In this document: positions 40,503-50,569 of the stretch, piece after piece
Position numbering within the stretch: position 1 is the stretch's first letter
Layout: every line of letters begins with the position of its first letter
NCBI GenBank assembly: GCA_015655015.1
Contig: JAATFV010000063.1
Coordinates: 62,001-126,000 of the forward strand
Direction of reading: 5' to 3'
DNA length: 64,000 bases
DNA from: Chitinophagales bacterium
Lineage (GTDB): Bacteria; Bacteroidota; Bacteroidia; Chitinophagales; Chitinophagaceae
Made by a program: the position numbers and the translations under genes
Notes under the pieces: model-generated
The model's database searches: none
The model's input: only the letters and a program-made list of their open reading frames with translations
Told to the model about the DNA's origin: nothing

Positions 40503-42821
40503 ATGAAAAAGAGGTTTCTCTCTCCAGCGGTCTTCCCGAAAGGGGGCATTTTACTGCTGTCTGTATTATTGCCGTTCGCGCCTGTAAGACTGCCCGCACA
40601 GGCGCCTGCAAGGACTTATCCGGCAAGGCCGGGGCCTAACGACACTACCCGGCTGCCGGGGGTCGACACGCTGAATGAAGTTATCATCACGGGAGTGTCC
40701 CGGGCAACGCTGGCAAGAAAAAGCCCTATTGCCATCACCACCGTCTCTTCCAGGGCAATCGACCGGACCGTGGAATCGAATATCATCGATGCGCTCGTGA
40801 AAAATGTGCCTGGCCTCCAAGCCGTGAAAACAGGCCCTAATATTTCAAAACCCTTTATCCGCGGGCTGGGCTATAACCGGGTGCTCACCTTATACGACGG
40901 GATCCGGCAGGAGGGACAGCAGTGGGGAGATGAACATGGGATCGAAGTGGACGCATACGCCATCGACCGGGCTGAAGTCATCAAAGGCCCGGCAAGCTTA
41001 CTCTATGGCTCCGATGCGGTAGCAGGAGTCGTAAGCCTCTATCCCGCTATTCCCCATGAAAAAGATGGAAAGCTGCATGGACGCCTGCTGAGCGAATATC
41101 AAAGCAATAATGGCCTCCTTGGCAACGGTATCCGCCTGAGCCGAAGCAGCACTCATTGGCTGTGGACGATCCGGGGCTCGTACCGGCTGGCAAAGAACTA
41201 TACGGACCGTATCGACGGAAGGGTATATAATACAGGCTTTGCCGAAAAAAATCTTTCCGCGATGACCGGTTATGTCTCCACCCGCGGGACCACTTATCTG
41301 AACGCCACCCTGTACGATAATTTGCAGGGCATTCCCGATGGCAGCCGGGATTCGCTCACCCGGAAATTCACCCGGCAAATTTATGAAGGGGCCCGGGATA
41401 CGCTTACGAACCGGCCGATCGTGCCCGATGCTGTGCTGAACTCCTATACGCTGAGCCCGCTGCATCAGCATATACAGCATTACCGGGTGTATGCCAATAA
41501 TCATTACCAGCTGGGGAAGGGAGAAATAGAAACTACCCTGGGGTGGCAACAGAATATCCGCCGGGAATACGACCATCCCACCGCTCCCGAACAAGCGGGC
41601 CTCTATGTCCGGCTCAATACCATTAATTATGGCGTACGATATATCGCTCCGACGTTCGCGGGGCTGGAAATGACCGCGGGCGTCAATGGCATGGTGCAGG
41701 ACAATAAAAGTAAGGACGCCACCGACTTCCCTATTCCGGATTACCGGTTGTCCGACATGGGCGGTTATCTCTATGGGAAATGGGCACGGAATAATCTTGT
41801 CATCAGCGGCGGGCTGCGAACCGATCGCCGGACGATAAACGGACAGGCTCTTTATACCGGCATCGATCCAATTACCGGATTTGCCCGGCAGCTATTCCCG
41901 CCTGACACGACCGGGGCCAGTCAGCCATTCACCGTCTTACACAAACAATTTACCGGATTCTCGCTAAGCGCCGGCGCCGCCTTCCAGCTTACGGGGAATA
42001 TCAGCCTCAAGCTGAATATCGCCAGGGGGTATCGAAGCCCCAATATTACGGAGATCGCCTCCAATGGACTGGATCCCGGGGCGCATATTATTTACCTGGG
42101 CAACCGCAATTTCGTTCCTGAATTCAGCTGGCAGCAGGACCTGGGCATCAGCGGGGACTTCCCCGCTATCACCTCCTCCTTTAGCCTATTCAATAATTAT
42201 ATGCAGCATTATATTTACCTGGAGCAACTAACGAACGCACAAGGCTATCCGCTTACTGATGCGCAGGGCAATAAGACCTTTGAGTATCAACAGGCATCGG
42301 CACAACTCTATGGAGCGGAAGGACTATTTATCCTTCACCCGGTAGACTGGAAGGGTTTTAGTTTTTCCAATACCCTTGCCATCGTGTATGGACTCAATAA
42401 GAAGAGCCAATACCGGAATAAAGGCAATGAAGGAGAATATCTGCCTTTTATTCCACCTGCCCAATGGCAAAGCAGCATCAGCCAGGAGTTCTCCACCCCT
42501 TCTAAATTATTTACCTCCGTCCGCGTAAAAGCTGAGCTGGAGTATAATGCGGCCCAGCACAGGTTCCTGGCGTTGTACCATACCGAAACGTTTAGCCCTG
42601 CCTACACCCTCCTCCATTTGTCGGCAGCCACAAATGTTTATTACGATAAAACTCATTTTCTAACAATTCAATTGCAGGTTAATAATTTACTAGATAGGAC
42701 ATATCAAAATAATCTTAGCAGGTTGAAGTACTTTGAAAATTATTTGCAGTCCCCCGATGGACATCCTGGGATCTATAATATGGGAAGGAATCTATGCATG
42801 AAATTGATTTGTCTTTTTTAA
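40503..42821 (+). CDS. TonB-dependent receptor, probably for iron or manganese
   Basis: A 772-residue outer-membrane receptor with a signal peptide (to about PAQAPA), a TonB-box-like start (DTLNEVIITG), a plug domain (about 55-165, ending KGPASLLYGSDAVAGVVSLYP) and a barrel ending in phenylalanine (MKLICLF). There is no carboxypeptidase-like domain. The plug is close to the ZnuD/haem-receptor style, and a His-rich stretch occurs near LSPLHQHIQHYRVYANNHYQ. Because a DtxR-family gene is divergent and a DtxR-type palindrome sits in the promoter, the cargo is most likely Fe or Mn; zinc or copper remain possible. Confidence 0.87.
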   Translation: MKKRFLSPAVFPKGGILLLSVLLPFAPVRLPAQAPARTYPARPGPNDTTRLPGVDTLNEVIITGVSRATLARKSPIAITTVSSRAIDRTVESNIIDALVKNVPGLQAVKTGPNISKPFIRGLGYNRVLTLYDGIRQEGQQWGDEHGIEVDAYAIDRAEVIKGPASLLYGSDAVAGVVSLYPAIPHEKDGKLHGRLLSEYQSNNGLLGNGIRLSRSSTHWLWTIRGSYRLAKNYTDRIDGRVYNTGFAEKNLSAMTGYVSTRGTTYLNATLYDNLQGIPDGSRDSLTRKFTRQIYEGARDTLTNRPIVPDAVLNSYTLSPLHQHIQHYRVYANNHYQLGKGEIETTLGWQQNIRREYDHPTAPEQAGLYVRLNTINYGVRYIAPTFAGLEMTAGVNGMVQDNKSKDATDFPIPDYRLSDMGGYLYGKWARNNLVISGGLRTDRRTINGQALYTGIDPITGFARQLFPPDTTGASQPFTVLHKQFTGFSLSAGAAFQLTGNISLKLNIARGYRSPNITEIASNGLDPGAHIIYLGNRNFVPEFSWQQDLGISGDFPAITSSFSLFNNYMQHYIYLEQLTNAQGYPLTDAQGNKTFEYQQASAQLYGAEGLFILHPVDWKGFSFSNTLAIVYGLNKKSQYRNKGNEGEYLPFIPPAQWQSSISQEFSTPSKLFTSVRVKAELEYNAAQHRFLALYHTETFSPAYTLLHLSAATNVYYDKTHFLTIQLQVNNLLDRTYQNNLSRLKYFENYLQSPDGHPGIYNMGRNLCMKLICLF

Positions 42822-43170
42822 AAAATATTTAAGCAGCAAACCAATTGATTCTCAAATTGATCCTCTCGATTTTGCAAAACGTTATTCGCAAAACTATCGA
42901 TCGTTAGTTTTTATCTTTAAAAAAGTTATACCTTCATGCTTCCAAATAACAACTAATTGCAGCCTGACTATCCATTCAAAACATTTCCTGATAAGCGCTG
43001 TAGCTACATAATGCTATTGGAATCTTTAGCACAAAATTTCGCTCGCTGATCTACTTTCTTTTGTTTCCAATTATATTAATTATTTATCGTATCCGTCTCT
43101 ATAGAATGCTATTTATCATTGGCTGAGGTCATTGCATTAGTAACTGCCTCCAAGGCACCAACCATTTAAG
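42822..43170. other. Gene-free AT-rich leader region before the ECF sigma gene
   Basis: 349 bases without an ORF of note. It must hold the end of the receptor transcript and the promoter of the sigma/FecR pair. I see no strong hairpin with a T-run and no exact TAnnTTTG with a spaced TTG. Confidence 0.6.
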
Positions 43171-43761
43171 ATGAAAGATAATTCTTTCCCTGCAGAAATA
43201 TTATTTGCAGCATTCAAATCCGGCGATGAAAAAGCATTCTCCGAATTGGTCTACCGATATTATAAGATTTTCTGTTTGCACGCTGACAAACATCCTCATT
43301 TTAACCGTTCTTCAGAGGAAGTCGTCAATGATATCCTCTTTAACGTATGGAATAAACGGGAAGATTTCGATACGCTGCTGGATATGGTGAAATATGTTTA
43401 TTGGGCAATAAAACTTTCAGGCAGAACCAACTTCCGTAATTTTTTACGGCGGCTAAAATTGCATAAGACGGCCTGGAAGGATCTTCCAAAAGCCGCAGAG
43501 AACGGGGCCAGAGTGGACAACCATGAAAAAATGAGAGCCATCTTCCGGCACCCGGATGCTAAATTATCCAAACTTAGCCAGGATATTCTTATCCTGTATT
43601 TTATCGAGGGCCTGTCTGTAGATGAAATAGCAGCAAAACTTACCCTATCTTCCAATAACGTGAGTGTTATAAAACACCGCGCTATCCAATTTTTAAGAGT
43701 GTTCTTCGAAAAGACCAGCCCTTCTTTCATATGGCTGCTGCTTATTATGGCTGTTTTCTAA
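43171..43761 (+). CDS. ECF-type RNA polymerase sigma factor
   Basis: A 196-residue sigma-70-family factor with region 2 (FAAFKSGDEKAFSELVYRYYKIF, NDILFNVWNKREDF) and region 4 helix-turn-helix (LYFIEGLSVDEIAAKLTLSSNNVSVIKHRAIQFLR). The C-terminus ends in a hydrophobic tail (IWLLLIMAVF), as in many Bacteroidota ECF factors. It is followed 66 bases later by a FecR-type anti-sigma gene and then SusC with an STN domain, the standard cell-surface-signalling trio. It should drive its own susCD operon when released. Confidence 0.92.
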   Translation: MKDNSFPAEILFAAFKSGDEKAFSELVYRYYKIFCLHADKHPHFNRSSEEVVNDILFNVWNKREDFDTLLDMVKYVYWAIKLSGRTNFRNFLRRLKLHKTAWKDLPKAAENGARVDNHEKMRAIFRHPDAKLSKLSQDILILYFIEGLSVDEIAAKLTLSSNNVSVIKHRAIQFLRVFFEKTSPSFIWLLLIMAVF

Positions 43762-43827
43762 AAAAAAATGATTTATTGTAATTTCCGCCATTCCGGGAGC
43801 ATATGGCCCGATAAAGAGAAGGCTGAC

Positions 43828-45027
43828 ATGCGGGAAGAACGATTAAAATATCTCCTTTATAAGTTTCTAAGTCACAGTCTGACCAATGAAGAAAGCCAGG
43901 AATTGGATAATTTTATTCGTATCCATCCTACTCTGTCCCAATTACGGGAAGACAAAGACGAATTGAATAAGGTCCTGTCAAGAATGGCCTCCATCGATAC
44001 CGGGACTAACCTTGAATTGGTACTATCCCGCATACATTCACAGCCGGTTTCCCGGAAGCGTGTAATACCAATGCGCATGAAGCCGCTGGTAGCAGCTGCT
44101 GTAGTGAGCACCATTTTGGCAGGAGCCTATTTTCTGTTGTCAAATCACCAACCGGATAAACAAGCTAAAATTGCAAATGCTGCTATTCCGGAACTGGTTC
44201 CTCCCGGCAGAAACAGAGCGATCCTGAAGCTGGCAAGCGGAAAAGAGATTAATATGGATACCGTCTCTGACGGAAAAATGGTGATGGAAGGCATTCCTAA
44301 TATCATAAAAAAAGACAGCGGAACATTGACTTACGCTGGTTTGACTCCTTCTTTGCAGCAGAATACCGGCGAAGCAGACCTTAATAATATATTATCCACC
44401 CCGAAGGCGGGTCAATTTGTAGTTGTTCTGGCTGATGGAACCAAAGTCTCACTCAATAATGCCTCTTCGTTAACCTATCCTACGGCTTTTACGGGAAAAA
44501 CCAGGGAAGTGGAAGTTACAGGCGAAGCCTATTTTGAGGTGGCCCCAAATGCACATCAGCCCTTTTTGGTTCATAGAAAAGATCTTACCGTGGAAGTGTT
44601 AGGCACCGGCTTTAATATATCGGACTATAGCGATGAAAAGGGAGCTCGTATTACGCTGGAGACAGGGAAAATAAGGGTCAGCTATAAGGGCCAGAGCCGT
44701 ATACTGGATTCTGTCAGACCTGTAGCCGCCGTTGGAGAAGAATCCCTGCAATACCAAAATGGGGACCCGGAAAAATATCTTTCCTGGAAAAAGGGAATCT
44801 TTTATTTTTCTTATGACAACCTGGCGGATGTCATGCGGCAAATAGGTCGCTGGTACAATATTATTACACATATATCCGGCGATCCTGACCCGCATACATA
44901 TACCGCAACGATACCCCGCAGTAACGACCTCGCGGCTACTTTAGAAATTCTTTCAAACAATAATGACAACGCCAAAAAGTACTTCCATTACTCTCTCATA
45001 GGGAATGAACTCTTTATTACAAGATAG
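43828..45027 (+). CDS. FecR-family anti-sigma factor (DUF4974)
   Basis: Start at ATG 43828 (MREERLKYLLYKFLSHSLTNEE), the family opening; an ATG at 43768 would add 20 unrelated residues. The 399-residue product has a cytosolic sigma-binding part, one membrane helix (VAAAVVSTILAGAYFLLS, about 88-105), a periplasmic FecR domain (VVLADGTKVSLNNASSLTYP, GEAYFEVAPNAHQPFLVH, VEVLGTGFNI) and a C-terminal DUF4974 secretin/STN-like domain (YFSYDNLADVMRQIGRWYNI). It holds the upstream sigma factor until the SusC STN domain signals. Confidence 0.93.
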   Translation: MREERLKYLLYKFLSHSLTNEESQELDNFIRIHPTLSQLREDKDELNKVLSRMASIDTGTNLELVLSRIHSQPVSRKRVIPMRMKPLVAAAVVSTILAGAYFLLSNHQPDKQAKIANAAIPELVPPGRNRAILKLASGKEINMDTVSDGKMVMEGIPNIIKKDSGTLTYAGLTPSLQQNTGEADLNNILSTPKAGQFVVVLADGTKVSLNNASSLTYPTAFTGKTREVEVTGEAYFEVAPNAHQPFLVHRKDLTVEVLGTGFNISDYSDEKGARITLETGKIRVSYKGQSRILDSVRPVAAVGEESLQYQNGDPEKYLSWKKGIFYFSYDNLADVMRQIGRWYNIITHISGDPDPHTYTATIPRSNDLAATLEILSNNNDNAKKYFHYSLIGNELFITR

Positions 45028-45069
45028 TTCCATAACCATAAACCTGCATCCTTATCACAGACTAATCCT

Positions 45070-45110
45070 GAGAAACCAAAGATACCGCAAGGCGTCAATG
45101 GTTTCTCTTT
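45070..45110 (+). terminator. Hairpin between fecR and susC genes
   Basis: GAGAAACCA (45070-45078) and TGGTTTCTC (45099-45107) make a perfect 9-bp stem with a 20-base loop, then TTT. A weak terminator here would separate the constitutive sigma/FecR transcript from the regulated susCD transcript. Confidence 0.5.
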
Positions 45111-45318
45111 GCTAATTCTTTAACCAAAAACCAGGTTTATGCACTCTCTCCTATGGCTTTATCATCCCGGATAAGTCACTTTCCTTTCAACTGAACATTC
45201 TGGAATTGCTACCAACACTTCCGGCCTATGTTAACAAAGTTCAAAAGATCGGTTAAGTCTATGATTAACATTATTGGTGGTTGATCAGTATTTTTTTATA
45301 CCTAAAACTTTTAAGATT

Positions 45319-48300
45319 ATGCTTTCAAATTATCGGCACAAGCGGCCCAGGCTGCCTATGTGCCTGCTACTAATCGCCAGCCTGCTGCTGAGCGCAAGCA
45401 CACATTCCCAATCGATTCATTTTTCTAAAAAAGACGCGATCCTGCAACACAAGCTTGCTTCAGTCTCCAGGCAGACCGGAATTTCCTTTGTATGGACAGA
45501 TAACGATCCCATACAAAAAAGTATCGTCGCGATGGAAGAGGATTATTTATCACTGGATGAATTTCTCAAACAGCTGGAAGCTATAGGGATCGAATGTACC
45601 CGCTCCGGTGATAATCCAAAGCTAATCTGGTTAAAAAAAAGAGAAAGTCCGCCCCCGCCGGGAACAAGCTCACCAACGGAAGAAATCCTGCCATGGGTGG
45701 AAGGATTAGTAAAAAATGAGAATGGGGAATACCTTGCAGGGATCACCGTCCTTATCAAAGGAGGCAAAAGAGCCGCTCAAACAGGTCCTAACGGAGGATT
45801 TGTATTCAACCAGGTGCCCGGCAACGCCGTGATTAGTCTGCATGGTGTAAATGTGGAAGGAATAGAAATAAATATCAATGGAAAGTCTATGCTGTTTATT
45901 ACTATGAAAACCCATGTAGCCCCGCTGGCGGACTTCAACGTAAAGACTGTCGTGAACGACGGCTATCAGAAAGCGCTGAAAGAATATGCTACCGGCTCAT
46001 ACGGGATCGTCGATCGTTCCCTGATCAGCAGGAGCGCCGGCGCCAATATATTAGACCGGACGGAAAATCTGGTATCAGGTGTATTGGTCAACCATGGAGG
46101 TCAGTCCTCCGACGGAAGCTCTCTTCCTGATGCTAAGATCATCCGGGGCATTAGTACTTTTTATGCTAATTCCAATCCACTGATTGTCGTTGACAACCTG
46201 CCTTATGACGGAAATATCAACAATATAAATCCGGATGACATAGAGACTATCTTTTTCCTGAAAGATGCCTCAGCAGCCGCCATATGGGGCGCCAGAGCCG
46301 GCAATGGAGTGATCGTAATTACTACAAAGAAAGGGAAAACAGATCGTCTTCAGGTGACGTTCAACAATACTATTAGTTTCCAGTCAAGGCCTGATGTATC
46401 CAATGTGCGGAGCATTTCCAGCGGGGATTATATAAATTTTGAGAAAGGCCTGTACCAACAGGACCCCTATGCGCTCAATTACACCGGGCCATTGGACTAT
46501 TCACCTTTAACGCCTGTCACCAGGTTGCTACAGGCAGCCGGACAGGGTATTATTTCATCGCAGGAAGCCGATTCCCGGATAGAAGCCATGAAGCAATACG
46601 ATGTTCGAAAAGATATTCAAAAATATTTCTACCGGAACAGCATCAATCAGCAATATTCTCTCCAGCTGTCTAAACGAACATCATGGGGTGACTATTTTAT
46701 GTCCGGCGGTCTGGATCGTAATCAATCGAATCTGGTAGGAAAGCGATACGACCGAATGACTTTCCGGGCACAAGGCAATTACCAGGTGAATAAAAATTTT
46801 CAGCTATCGGCCGGGATGAGCTATACCGGAACCGTCAACGAGAACGGCAACAACCCCGGATATAATTATATCAGTGTTCATAGTTCCAAAGGATTTTATC
46901 CTTACGCCCGATTAGTGAATGATCAGGGGAATCCTCTGCCATTTTACGGCGACTATAATCCCGGGTACCTACAAAGAGCTTCGGCGTCGGGCCTGTTAAA
47001 CTGGACATATGTCCCTATCAGAGATATCGCTGAAGAGAATAATAAAGTCAAAGACAACGATTATCTTTTGAACCTGGGAGTCCGATATAAGATCATCCCC
47101 TCCCTATACCTGGAAGCGAAATATCAATTTGAAAAACAATCTGCTTCCGGAAATAATCTTCATTCTGCCTCTTCGTATTTCACGCGCGATCTGATCAATA
47201 GGTACAGTCAGCCCGATCCTGGCGGCACTCAGATCGCCTACCCTATCCCTTTAGGAGGTATTTCGGACCTTAGCGACGACAATACGACCGTCCACCAGGG
47301 AAGACTGCAGCTAAATTATAATAAATCATGGCAGGGGATACACGACCTCTCGTTGATCGGAGGTTATGAACGCAGGAGCCTTGTTACGACAGATAACAGC
47401 ATCCGCCAATATGGAATAGGCAATTCTTCCGGTCCCTTCCCTATTGGTGATAGTTTATACCCTGATTATGTAACGGGTACAATGGCAGCCGTTCCTAACG
47501 GCCCTGCTCCCGTTAAAAAAGTGGACCATTTTATCTCCTGGTTTGCAAAAGGCTCCTATACCTTTCACAACCTGTACACCCTTTCCGCCAGCATCCGGAA
47601 GGATGAAGCTAATCTTTTTGGGGTGGAGACCAACAGGAAGGGAGTTCCGCTGTGGTCGGCAGGCGGAGCCTGGCACCTGAGTCATGAAGATTTCTTTCAT
47701 TCCGACTGGCTATCGCTTCTCACCTTCCGGGCATCTCATGGACGCAGCGGGAACATATCAAGGCTGGCGACGGCTTACACAACAGCGCTCTATACTTCCG
47801 GACAGATCACCGGAACGACATACCCTACAGCAAGCATCATAAGCCCTCCGAATGCCCATCTTCGCTGGGAAATCGTAAAGATTACCAATTTCGGAATGGA
47901 CTTCGTAACTAAAAACAGTGTGTTTAAAGGTACTGTTGAATACTACATTAAGAATGCCACTGATTTAATGGCGCCAGACTCAGCTGACCCAACTTTGGGA
48001 ATAATACAAAATCCCGGAAGCCTCTCTGTCTATTATGGAAATACAGCCTCGTTAAAAGGGAAAGGCGTAGACATTGAGCTTACCAGCCAGAATCTGAATC
48101 CCCGTGGTAAATTCCAATGGATCACCAACTATATCTTCAGCTATTCCACCTCCCGGGTGACGAAATTATCGATACCGCCCGGTCTTGCTAATTCCTATTT
48201 GGGGCAGAATGATATCAATCCTGTATCAGGCAAACCGTTGCATGCCATTTATAGCTACAAATGGATGGGGCTGGATCCCAAAACCGGCGATCCCCAGGTG

Positions 48301-48867
48301 TCTTACAATGGCAGACCCAGCACGGAATATACTCCCGTTTACAGCAGTACCGGCCTGGACAGCATGGTGTATAACGGGCCCTCGCAGCCTACCATTTTTG
48401 GTGCGTTAAGGAACAATTTCTCCTATCGTAATATTTCTTTCTCTTTTAATGTTTCTTACAAATTTGGATACTACTTTCGCAAGCCCGCCCTATCGTATGG
48501 CGACTTGTCCACCAAATGGTCCGGTGATGCCAGTTATGCGCAACGCTGGCAAAAACCGGGGGATGAGAAAATAACGAATGTTCCATCCGTCGATTATTCC
48601 GGCAATTTTTCCAGAGACAATATCTACGCCAACTCCTCGATCATGGTGGACAAAGCCGACAATATCCGATTGGATGATATAAATATCAGCTACGATAAGG
48701 ATCAGTTTCATCTGGGGAATTTACACTTCCGGCACCTCAGGGTCTTTATGTACGCCTCCAATCTCTGGCTGATATGGAAGGCCAACAAGGATAAATTTGA
48801 TCCCTATTTCATAAATGTCCCTAAAGACGCCAAACGATATTCCTTCGGGCTGAATCTAACCTTTTAA
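45319..48867 (+). CDS. SusC/RagA-family TonB-linked transporter with STN domain
   Basis: Start at ATG 45319 (MLSNYRHKRPRLPMCLLLIA), giving a signal peptide; the in-frame upstream codons do not. The 1182-residue protein shows an STN signalling domain (about 40-105, LQHKLASVSRQTGISFVWTD), a carboxypeptidase-regulatory-like domain (about 125-205), the plug with DNLPYDGNINNINPDDIE and KDASAAAIWGARAGNGVIVITTKKGK, and a C-terminal barrel ending LTF. It imports a glycan or peptide ligand with SusD as lid. The plug is somewhat divergent (IVDRSLISRSAGANILDR). The STN domain pairs it with the preceding sigma/FecR genes. Confidence 0.95.
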   Translation: MLSNYRHKRPRLPMCLLLIASLLLSASTHSQSIHFSKKDAILQHKLASVSRQTGISFVWTDNDPIQKSIVAMEEDYLSLDEFLKQLEAIGIECTRSGDNPKLIWLKKRESPPPPGTSSPTEEILPWVEGLVKNENGEYLAGITVLIKGGKRAAQTGPNGGFVFNQVPGNAVISLHGVNVEGIEININGKSMLFITMKTHVAPLADFNVKTVVNDGYQKALKEYATGSYGIVDRSLISRSAGANILDRTENLVSGVLVNHGGQSSDGSSLPDAKIIRGISTFYANSNPLIVVDNLPYDGNINNINPDDIETIFFLKDASAAAIWGARAGNGVIVITTKKGKTDRLQVTFNNTISFQSRPDVSNVRSISSGDYINFEKGLYQQDPYALNYTGPLDYSPLTPVTRLLQAAGQGIISSQEADSRIEAMKQYDVRKDIQKYFYRNSINQQYSLQLSKRTSWGDYFMSGGLDRNQSNLVGKRYDRMTFRAQGNYQVNKNFQLSAGMSYTGTVNENGNNPGYNYISVHSSKGFYPYARLVNDQGNPLPFYGDYNPGYLQRASASGLLNWTYVPIRDIAEENNKVKDNDYLLNLGVRYKIIPSLYLEAKYQFEKQSASGNNLHSASSYFTRDLINRYSQPDPGGTQIAYPIPLGGISDLSDDNTTVHQGRLQLNYNKSWQGIHDLSLIGGYERRSLVTTDNSIRQYGIGNSSGPFPIGDSLYPDYVTGTMAAVPNGPAPVKKVDHFISWFAKGSYTFHNLYTLSASIRKDEANLFGVETNRKGVPLWSAGGAWHLSHEDFFHSDWLSLLTFRASHGRSGNISRLATAYTTALYTSGQITGTTYPTASIISPPNAHLRWEIVKITNFGMDFVTKNSVFKGTVEYYIKNATDLMAPDSADPTLGIIQNPGSLSVYYGNTASLKGKGVDIELTSQNLNPRGKFQWITNYIFSYSTSRVTKLSIPPGLANSYLGQNDINPVSGKPLHAIYSYKWMGLDPKTGDPQVSYNGRPSTEYTPVYSSTGLDSMVYNGPSQPTIFGALRNNFSYRNISFSFNVSYKFGYYFRKPALSYGDLSTKWSGDASYAQRWQKPGDEKITNVPSVDYSGNFSRDNIYANSSIMVDKADNIRLDDINISYDKDQFHLGNLHFRHLRVFMYASNLWLIWKANKDKFDPYFINVPKDAKRYSFGLNLTF

Positions 48868-48877
48868 ACCTATTGTC

Positions 48878-50251
48878 ATGCGTAATCCCATCCAACCATG
48901 CCTTTTTATCCTGCTATCGCTATTTTATTTCTCCTGCAGAAAAGATTTCCTGAATGTCAATCCCGATAACTCCTTTACCGTTCCCACAACTTTACAGGAT
49001 TGTCAGGCCCTGCTGGATAATCCTTTGGTCCTTAACGGGTGGGGGAATTCAGGTTATCCTTCATTGGGAGAGACCGGGTCTGATGACTATACCACTACTT
49101 CCGGATTGTATAGCAATTATTCCGATATTGACCAGCAGGCAGTGATCTGGAGTCCTCAAATTTTCACCGGCCAGCAGGTGGATGACTGGGCAGTCACCTA
49201 CCGTGCAGTTTTTACGGCTAATGATGTCCTAAGCACCTTAAGCAAAATAGACAGCGGAGGCAGCCAGGCTACTCCCTGGAAAAACATCCGCGGCTCCGCT
49301 CTTTTTTTCAGAGCATTTTCTTTTTATCAACTCGCTCAGATCTTCGCCCCCGCATATGACAGCGCGAAAGCCGCTGAGGATTGGGGCATCCCGCTTCGTT
49401 TGTCTTCGGATGTCAACGAGAAAATTTCCAGGGCTTCGGTGCAGCAAACCTATGACCAAATCCTACAGGACCTGTCACAGGCGAGAACCCTGTTGCCCAA
49501 AGACACCTTCGGACTTGCCACCCGGCCTTCCAGGGCGGCCATATTCGGGTTATTATCCCGGATATACCTGGACGCCCGTAATTATCCCCTGGCCTTACGG
49601 TATGCGGATTCCTGTCTGCAGCTGAATCATCAATTGATGACCTATGATACGATCCCGCCACCACCACCAATAAATCCATTTCCTTTCCATCGGTTCAATC
49701 CGGAAGTGATCTTCCATGCCGCGTACCTGGCCAGCGGTCCTTCGGCACCCTTCCGATCCTATGCAGATAGTCAGCTTGTGCAGACTTTCCAGGCAAATGA
49801 CCTGCGGAAGAAACTATTCTTCCAGGGAAAATACTTTGTGGGCAGGTACGACGAAAAAGGCTACAATTTTTGCGGTGTCGCAGTCGATGAAATGATGCTT
49901 ACACGCGCAGAATGTTACGCCAGGGCCGGAAATACAACCGCGGCGATGGCGGATCTTAATACGCTGCTGCAAACAAGATGGGCGGCCGGCACCTTCATCC
50001 CCTTTACCGCCACTGATGCGACCGATGCGCTGCGCCAAATCCTCCCGGAAAGAAGGAAAGAGCTCTTATTCCGGGGGACCCGTTGGAGCGATCTCCGGAG
50101 GTTGAATAAAGATGCCAGGACGGCCTTGACATTGACCCGTACTGTTAATGGAAAAACGTTCACACTAACACCTGGTGATCCACGATGGGTCTATCCCATT
50201 CCGGATGATGTACTTTCCTTCAATCCCGGTATGCCTCAGAATGCCCGATAA
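48878..50251 (+). CDS. SusD/RagB-family substrate-binding lipoprotein
   Basis: A 457-residue surface lipoprotein with Cys20 (LSLFYFSC), slightly shorter than typical SusD. The N-terminal CRKDFLNVNPDNSF and TPR-like helices (GSALFFRAFSFYQLAQIFAPAYD, RASVQQTYDQILQDLSQARTLLP, RPSRAAIFGLLSRIYLDARNYPLALRYAD) are standard, as is the C-terminal LPERRKELLFRGTRWSDLRRLNKD. It lies 10 bases after susC and captures ligand for it. No glycoside hydrolase or peptidase is encoded with the pair, so the substrate cannot be inferred. Confidence 0.95.
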   Translation: MRNPIQPCLFILLSLFYFSCRKDFLNVNPDNSFTVPTTLQDCQALLDNPLVLNGWGNSGYPSLGETGSDDYTTTSGLYSNYSDIDQQAVIWSPQIFTGQQVDDWAVTYRAVFTANDVLSTLSKIDSGGSQATPWKNIRGSALFFRAFSFYQLAQIFAPAYDSAKAAEDWGIPLRLSSDVNEKISRASVQQTYDQILQDLSQARTLLPKDTFGLATRPSRAAIFGLLSRIYLDARNYPLALRYADSCLQLNHQLMTYDTIPPPPPINPFPFHRFNPEVIFHAAYLASGPSAPFRSYADSQLVQTFQANDLRKKLFFQGKYFVGRYDEKGYNFCGVAVDEMMLTRAECYARAGNTTAAMADLNTLLQTRWAAGTFIPFTATDATDALRQILPERRKELLFRGTRWSDLRRLNKDARTALTLTRTVNGKTFTLTPGDPRWVYPIPDDVLSFNPGMPQNAR

Positions 50252-50259
50252 ATGACTGA

Positions 50260-50559
50260 TCAATATACGAACAAGCTAAAATCGACATAGAGTTCAAGTC
50301 CTGATGCTGAATAAGGAGGATGTGTGCCTGAATAGCCGGTGAAACCACCCGAGCAATAAGGTCCGGGCGCCCAATTAGTGCAGTAATAGGGATCGGAAGG
50401 CAGGTATACCAGGGTATTCACCTTTTGGGGAACCCCCGTAAAACTGTCTAACGGGAACCAATATAACCCATTCCCCTTTTTTTCCGGACGAAAGGCTGTA
50501 AATGCAGATAAGGAAAGGGCCAATGCTACAGCGGCGAGCCCCCAGATTTTACGTTTCAT
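50260..50559 (-). CDS. Small exported protein with two cysteines (DUF6520-like)
   Basis: A 99-residue protein: signal peptide (residues 1-22, LSLSAFTA), then a Tyr/Pro/Gly-rich mature part with Cys60 and Cys69 (YYCTNWAPGPYCSGG). It is similar in layout to DUF6520-type small proteins of Bacteroidota, though I cannot confirm membership. The two cysteines could form a disulfide. The gene lies 10 bases downstream of a MauE-like redox membrane protein on the same strand, suggesting the pair is functionally linked. Confidence 0.6.
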   Translation of the reverse strand: MKRKIWGLAAVALALSLSAFTAFRPEKKGNGLYWFPLDSFTGVPQKVNTLVYLPSDPYYCTNWAPGPYCSGGFTGYSGTHPPYSASGLELYVDFSLFVY

Positions 50560-50569
50560 AAATTACTAT

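Noticed and set aside
43768..43828. Longer N-terminus for the FecR gene
   Set aside because: The extra 20 codons do not resemble the family; homology starts at MREERLKYLL.
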